A stretch of DNA of 64,000 nucleotides, taken from assembly GCF_039555335.1 (NCBI RefSeq), contig NC_092635.1:50488052-50552051 (forward strand), given 5' to 3'. The stretch comes from Amphiura filiformis. Its lineage: Eukaryota > Echinodermata > Ophiuroidea > Amphilepidida > Amphiuridae. Shown one piece after another: positions 57,971-64,000 of the stretch (position 1 is its first letter; every line of letters starts with the position of its first letter). The translations under genes and the position numbers were made by a program. The notes under the pieces were generated by a model that saw only the letters and a list, made by a program, of their open reading frames with translations, ran no database searches and was not told the origin of the DNA.

Positions 57971-60351
57971 ATTTGAATTTCATACACTTCTGAGAAAGAT
58001 TCAACCTGAACCTTCCACTGATGGAACTGATAAAATTGCAATTTTAGGGTTTTACTGCATGGGGGCAACAGGGGGAAAGAGTTCAGAATGCCCCCATACC
58101 CCCTTATCCATAAGCAGGGGAATCTGAGAAGGTATGTGCCCCTCAGTGAAAAATCAAAATAAAGGCCCAATTGAAGCCAATTAGTGGACCATTTTGACAC
58201 TATAGTTGATCATTGCTTAAAACAAAAAGTGTACAGATGTCCAAAACAGAAGCCAAAGAGGGCACTTTATCAGTGTTGAAATATGCCTCAAAAGTTACAG
58301 GCCAGCGGGCTTGACCTACCGACCAGCCGGGTAGGCAACTAGATGCTAGTCAGAAAAGTTACCGGCCAAGCCATACGCAGAGGGAAGGTATCTGGGCAAG
58401 GATTTGCCCCATGTATTTGAAAAATAAAATAAAACAAAGGCTGAATCAAAGCCATTTTGTGGACCATTTTACACTATGATTGTTTTAATACTGCGATGTG
58501 AATGTTCAATGCCCATCACCATCTGGCGTAGATCCCGGGGATGGGAGGATTTATCCCCCCCCAATATTTTGCCAGGGGGGATGGTCCATACAATCATCCC
58601 CCAATGTTGATGCCTGATAATGGGTTTCTGCCTAAATTAACCTCATATTTGCCCATTTTAGCCCCAAAAGTGCAAATTTTCGCACGCATTTATTCTACTT
58701 TTACGCCATATTTCATCAGTTAGCTTTTTTTTTCCAACTACATCCCCCCAATGTCAAAAAGAAATCTACGCCACTGCCCATCACAGTTTTTTTCACAGAA
58801 GTAATCTTTTATGCATGTATTACTAATTTTTAGTGTTGTATGAACAGTGGTATGAACAGTGTATGAAAACAAAAGGTATGATATGCTATTATTACTAGTA
58901 CTCTGTTATTACTTTAAAAAAGTATCAGAATTAAATCAAAAATGTCTACCAACATGGAGTACCTTTTAATGTAACCATGGTAACAAACCCCGTGTATAAA
59001 TTTAAAAATAGAGTAGAAACTGAATAGAACATGGAATAATAGAACCATATGGAAAAGACCAATTATTGAAATTGGCATGAACGCACAAGTCATGCTTAGT
59101 GAACACAGGCTCAATCGATACCGTCAACAAAACTGTGTGTGTGGCTCAGGACTGTACAGTCCATTGCTAAATGGGTGTAATGCGCTGGGATTGGAAGGTG
59201 CTTTCATTATTACGGTGTTTAATTGTGAAATAAACACACAAGTTGGTCAGACATTTTGACTTATTTAATGTTGCAAAATACCACCACAACATCACAAAAA
59301 TGGCATTCTGGCTTCCATCTTTATAGACCATTTCATATCAAGATTAGAAAAGTTCGGAAAACCATGCTATTTATTCAGTAAGCTATAGAGGGTCAAATTT
59401 TACACAAACTGGCAGACAAGAAATGTCATGAATTACTGTACCCTTTTACACGAAAATACAGCTTATTAAGCCAATGTGAACATGGGGTCATCGGTTTAAA
59501 TATTTTCCTAGCATATTGAGCTAACACCTCAGCTACTTGGTTTTTCACAATAAGATACTAATGAAAGAATTGATCAAAAGTTCGTAATTTTTCGTCAGTT
59601 AAATTTTTTTAGAGAACATTTGTTTTGATGCATCATTTCTTCCACAAGTCAGTCTCTTCACAAGACATACCACCACACGGTTGAATGCGCATTGAGTATC
59701 CTTGGCAAAAGTACCTCTCTCATCCATAATTGACTGTCGAAAGTTCATCTTAGTTTATGATGCCTGTTACACATTGGAACTTCGCACTGTACATGATGCT
59801 GAAGAGGTACTTTTTTATGCGTGTGCGCCGTGCGATAGGAGAAATTATTTTATGCTTCAGGTTTTATCGGAATGACTCATCAGTTTGAAAACTTAATATG
59901 AAAAGGTCTATTGGAAAAGGCCCCAATGATGTGAAAGCTTGGCAAATTATATTAATTATATAAATTTTTATTTTGACACACAAATGTTTATCGCTATATT
60001 TTAACCATTTTGTATACACACCTTTATCAGAGTGCCTTTATTCTGTATTATATAGTGGTAATACAAAAATGGTAACGTTAACAATTTGGCCACAAATATC
60101 AGTGATAGAATCTACACAGCCTTTCCAACGAAGCTTGCACACTTTTGAAAAGCAAAACGAGGATCCGTGCGGATCCGCGATTAGGGTCTCATAACACTCA
60201 TTTTACTAGAAGAAGGGGTGTTTTTTTTAAGGATGATCCTGGCTTAGGGTAGTTTTTTTTAATTACCCAATTAACGGACATTAATGGTGACATATTTATC
60301 ACGTTATTCGGCACAAAAGAGTGGTTTCTGAGCAATTTCTCAACAGCGCCA
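57971..60351 (+). repeat. 2.4-kb tandem duplication, copy 1
   Basis: Head-to-tail with copy 2 at 60352-63395; both start ATTTGAATTTCATACACTTC. Similarity runs the whole length with scattered small indels. Keeps the empty site ATGG|AACTG at 58024/58025. No gene inside. Confidence 0.9.
58520..58776. mobile_element. hAT-type MITE inside duplication copy 1
   Basis: Ends CATCTGGCGTAGATCC and ATCTACGCCACTG between exact CCCATCAC duplications (58512-58519, 58777-58784). Related to 48752-49063. Confidence 0.8.
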
Positions 60352-60404
60352 ATTTGAATTTCATACACTTCTGAGAAAGATTCAACCTGAACCTTCCACT
60401 GATG

Positions 60405-61161
60405 GCATATCAAAACGTTAGGGTACCCTAGCGTCATTGATCGTTTTCTTATTTCATTCCATTAACAACCGTCCACTGACATCAACAAAATTCAGACATT
60501 TTCTCAAAACATTTGTATTACTAACCCCACAACTTTGACATTATTAGTCGTATATCATGCTTCTTCACACCAAAACAATCATGAGAATGTCCTGCAATTT
60601 AAAATCGCATCGAAAACAATGTAGATGATATTGTTTACTCGCAAATAATTTTTATTCACCATCGCCTATGTATTACAAATGCTCCGATCTGTGCCTGAGA
60701 TCCGCGTTTTTCAGCTTTTCTACTGCTTTTCTATGTATTTTGACCATTTATCTCAACACGTTACAACGTCGTGGCACCATTTGTATACCTGCTTCCTTTT
60801 ATCCAATTGAAGCTTGGGATGTTTCCAAGCTTCTCATCTAATAAAGAATCTGATTTGCCAAGTATCTCACTCGCTTATAGCGAAAAAACTATAAAAGGAG
60901 TATATGAACTTCTGAAGCAAAACCCCATATCACCTCTGCATGAACCAGGTATATTGGTCTCTCCGCAATCTGTATACAGTGCGTGCAGTGACACGGTTGG
61001 TATGCTGAGATTTCACCAAAGGTTAAGGATGGTAATCTGAGAATGCATAGAGCCATACACAGAGATTGGGTTTGACCTTGTGATCCCTATAAGCAGTGTT
61101 GGAAAGAAGTAATAAGTCGCAGTGTGCAAAGGGTCTCTCACAGCTAAAACGTTTTGATATG
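60405..61161. mobile_element. 757-bp insertion with 14-bp inverted ends
   Basis: Starts CATATCAAAACGTT and ends AACGTTTTGATATG, a perfect inverted pair. Compared with copy 1, the insertion lies between ATGG and AACTG with no duplicated target bases. A frame at 60771-61040 has no recognisable similarity. Confidence 0.8.
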
Positions 61162-61659
61162 AACTGATAAAATTGCAATTTTAGTGTTTTACTGCGGGGG
61201 GCAACAGGGGAAAGAGTTCAGAATGCCCCCATACCCCCCTTATCCATAAGCAGGGGAATCTGAGAAGGTATGTGCCCCCTCAGTGAAAAATCAAAATAAA
61301 GGCCCAATTGACGCCAATTCGTGGACCATTTTGACACTATAGTTGATCATTGCTTAAAACAAAAAGTGTACAGATGTCCAAAACAGAAGCCAAAGAGGGC
61401 ACTTTATCAGTGTTCGAAATATGCCTCAAAAAGTTACAGGCCAGCCGGGCTTGACCTACCGGCCAGCCGGGTAGGCAACTAGATGCTAGTCAGAAAAGTT
61501 ACCGGCCAAGCCATACGCAGAGGGAAGGTATCTGGGCAAGGATTTGCCCCATGTATTTGAAAAATAAAATAAAACAAAGGCTGAATCAAAGCCATTTTGT
61601 GGACCATTTTTACACTATGATTGTTTTAATACGCGATGTGAATGTTCAATGCCCATCAC

Positions 61660-61920
61660 CATACGCGTAGATCCCGGGGATGGGAGGATTTATCCCCCAA
61701 TATTTTGCCAGGGGGGATGGTCCATACAATCATCCCCCAATGTTGATGCCTGATAATGGGTTTCTGCCTAAATTAACCTCATATTTGCCCATTTTAGCCC
61801 CAAAAGTGCAAATTTTCGCACGCATTTATTCTACTTTTACGCCATAGTCGCCATATTGTATCAGTTAGCTTTTTTTTCCAACTACATCCCCCCAATGTCA
61901 AAAAGAAATCTACGCCACTG
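61660..61920. mobile_element. hAT-type MITE inside duplication copy 2
   Basis: Same insertion as 58520-58776 at the homologous position; flanks CCCATCAC and the now diverged ACCATCAC. Confidence 0.78.
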
Positions 61921-63395
61921 ACCATCACAGTTTTTTTCACAGAAGTAATCTTTTATGCATGTATTACTAATTTTTAGTGTTGTACTTGTATGAACAGTGG
62001 TATGAACAGTGTATGAAAACAAAAGGTATGATATGCTATTATTACTAGTACTCTGTTATTACTTTAAAAAAGTATCAGAATTAAATCAAAAATGTCTACC
62101 AACATGGAGTACCTTTTAATGTAACCATGGTAACAAACCCAGTGTAAAAAAAAAAAAATAGAGTAGAAACTGAATAGAACATGGAATAATAGAACCATAT
62201 GGAAAAGACCAATTATTGAAATTGGCATGAACGCACAAGTCATGCTTAGTGAACACAGGCTCAATCGATAATCAACAAAACTGTGTGTGTGGCTCAGGAC
62301 TGTACAGTCCATTGCTAAATGGGTGTAATGCGCTGGGATTGGAAGGTGCTTTCATTATTACCGGTGTTTAATTGTGAAATAAACACACAAGTTGGTCAGA
62401 CATTTTTGACTTATTTAATGTTGCAAAATACCACCACAACATCACAAAAATGGCATTCTGGCTTCCATCTTTATAGACCATTTCATATCAAGATTAGAAA
62501 AGTTCGGAAAAACGTGCTATTTATTCAGTAAGCTATAGAGGGTCAAATTTTACACAAACTGGCAGACAAGAAATGTCATGAATTACGGTACCATTTTGCA
62601 CGAAAATACAGCTTATTAAGCCAATGTGAACATGGGGTCATCGGTTTAAATATTTTCCTAGCATATTGAGCTAACACCTCAGCTACTTGGTTTTTCACAA
62701 TAAGATACTAATGAAAGAATTGATCAAAAGTTCGTAATTTTAGTCAGTTAAATTTTTTAGGGAACATTTGTTTTGATGCATCATTTTTCCACAAGTCAGT
62801 CTCTTCACAAGACATACCACCACACGCTTGATTGCACATTGAGTATCCTTGGCAAAAGTACCTCTCTCATCCATAATTGACTGTCGAAAGTTCATCGTAG
62901 TTTATGATGCCTGTTACACATTGGATCTTCGCACTGTACATGATGCTGAAGAGGTACTTTTATGCGCGCGTGATCGGGGAAATTATTTTATGCTTCGGGT
63001 TCTATCGGAATGACTCAGTTTTAAAAGGTCTATTGGGAAAGGCTCCAGTGATGTGAAATCCTGGCAAATGTTTATCGCTATATTTTAACCATTTTGTATA
63101 CACACCTTTATCAGAGTGCCTTTATTCTATTATATTGTGGTAATACAAAAATGGTAACATTTACAATTTGGCCACAAATATCAGTGATAGAATCTACACA
63201 GCCTTTCCAACGAAGCTTGCACACTTTTGAAAAGCAAAGCGAGGATCCGCGCGGATCCGCGATTTTACTAGAAGAAGGATGATCCTGGCTTAGGGTAGTT
63301 TTTTAAAATTACCCAATTAACAGACATTAATGGTTTCTGAGCAATTTTACTGACCAGATTAAAAAAAAACCAGAGCCGACTTCAACAGTGCCAAT

Positions 63396-64000
63396 TTTAA
63401 GCTTACCGATATCATCACAACCACTGAATGACACTCTACCGACACACATATGTCTATCCTTGTTTAGGAGTAAATTTCAAATTAATTCCTCGCTTGGGGT
63501 GTTTGTATTTGAGTAAAATCCTTGTTTAGGGTTAGTTTGACATCCTAGCTTAGGGTCATTTTTGAAAGTCAATTCACGCGGATGCTTACAACTTTTATAC
63601 ACGAGTGCCCCCCCCCCCCTCCCCTGGCCAATTTCAGGCCATGTTTTCATAGGAGTCGAAGTGTGGAACAGATTGGAAAATCTTACTTCCCCAAAGGTTT
63701 TGATACGAGATAAGGAGTAAATAAAAGGACATATCTACAATTATAACAAATAATTCAAGCTTTACTTACCTACCACTGGAAATGTTAGTCCACAAGCAGC
63801 TTCTCCGACATGACTGATCACAATCTTAAAGCATATTAATAGAAAGCCATATACCCCATGTATAACTCAGTACACCAAGTACTTGGAAGCGTAATTACAG
63901 AGTAGCAAAAGCCATACAACTGATGATGAAAACAAACACAACCTCGCATATCAATAGAGGAAACCTTCCATGCACCACACCAGGCACTATACATATACCA
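63396..64000. other. No gene recognised
   Basis: Sequence after the tandem duplication; contains repeated 'cttgtttagggt/ctagcttagggtcat' phrases and a poly-C run at 63608. Nothing coding seen. Confidence 0.45.

Larger units (their letters stand above)
60352..63395 (+). repeat. 2.4-kb tandem duplication, copy 2, with insertion
   Basis: Second unit, about 2.29 kb after removing the insert at 60405-61161. It lacks several short blocks of copy 1, for instance near 63000-63070 and 63255. Ends near 'caacagtgccaattt'. Confidence 0.88.

Noticed and set aside
60771-61040. 89-codon frame in the 757-bp insertion as a gene
   Set aside because: No recognisable similarity, length expected by chance, and it uses only part of a mobile element.

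Overview
This window is AT-rich animal nuclear DNA with split genes, canonical GT/AG introns and very dense transposable-element fossils. It is not bacterial or viral. The gene families, the abundance of foldback elements and MITEs, and the recurrent TAGGCCTA motif suggest a marine invertebrate deuterostome, most likely an echinoderm. That assignment is inference; nothing in the window fixes the species.

Three protein-coding loci can be supported. (1) On the + strand, 1186-17943 holds a complete nine-exon SLC27A/FATP-type very-long-chain acyl-CoA synthetase. All splice phases join into 625 codons and the protein ends in a peroxisomal-type AKL. (2) On the - strand, 43686 down to 32705 holds a complete four-exon Dispatched homologue of 1071 codons. 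It is an RND/sterol-sensing transporter of the family that releases lipid-modified Hedgehog. It keeps the transmembrane aspartates and has an RTTR furin-type site in the first extracellular loop. (3) On the + strand, 49960-50046 is a signal-peptide first exon. Its end and splice phase resemble lysosomal alpha-mannosidase, whose remaining exons would lie past the window edge. Loci 1 and 2 converge tail to tail across about 14.8 kb of transposon-filled spacer.

The rest is mainly repeats. 0-0.55 kb: two TTAA-flanked elements. Introns of gene 1: an internally deleted mariner, hAT-type elements, SINEs, a 3.9-kb foldback split by a LINE, a MITE split by a second LINE, and several hairpin elements near splice sites. 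18.3-21.3 kb: a foldback whose loop received a Penelope-like element with inverted terminal repeats and a 17-bp target duplication. 22-32 kb: many small MITEs. Introns of gene 2: telomere-like degenerate repeats, a decayed reverse transcriptase, palindromic AAAACGTTTT arrays and a G-rich hAT-like element. 44.8-49.6 kb: a MITE rich in GGGTCA motifs, further TTAA elements, and a foldback carrying a hAT insertion. 50-64 kb, the presumed intron of gene 3: two more G-rich elements and a 2.3-kb head-to-tail tandem duplication in which one copy carries a 757-bp insertion and the other keeps the empty site.

No novel cellular system is evident. The most unusual material is the set of nested insertions with readable order, and the three G-rich elements (42.8, 50.6 and 53.9 kb) that share GACCC-type internal repeats and 8-bp target duplications. 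The two complete genes, an acyl-CoA synthetase and a lipid-morphogen exporter, both act on lipids but show no sign of joint regulation.
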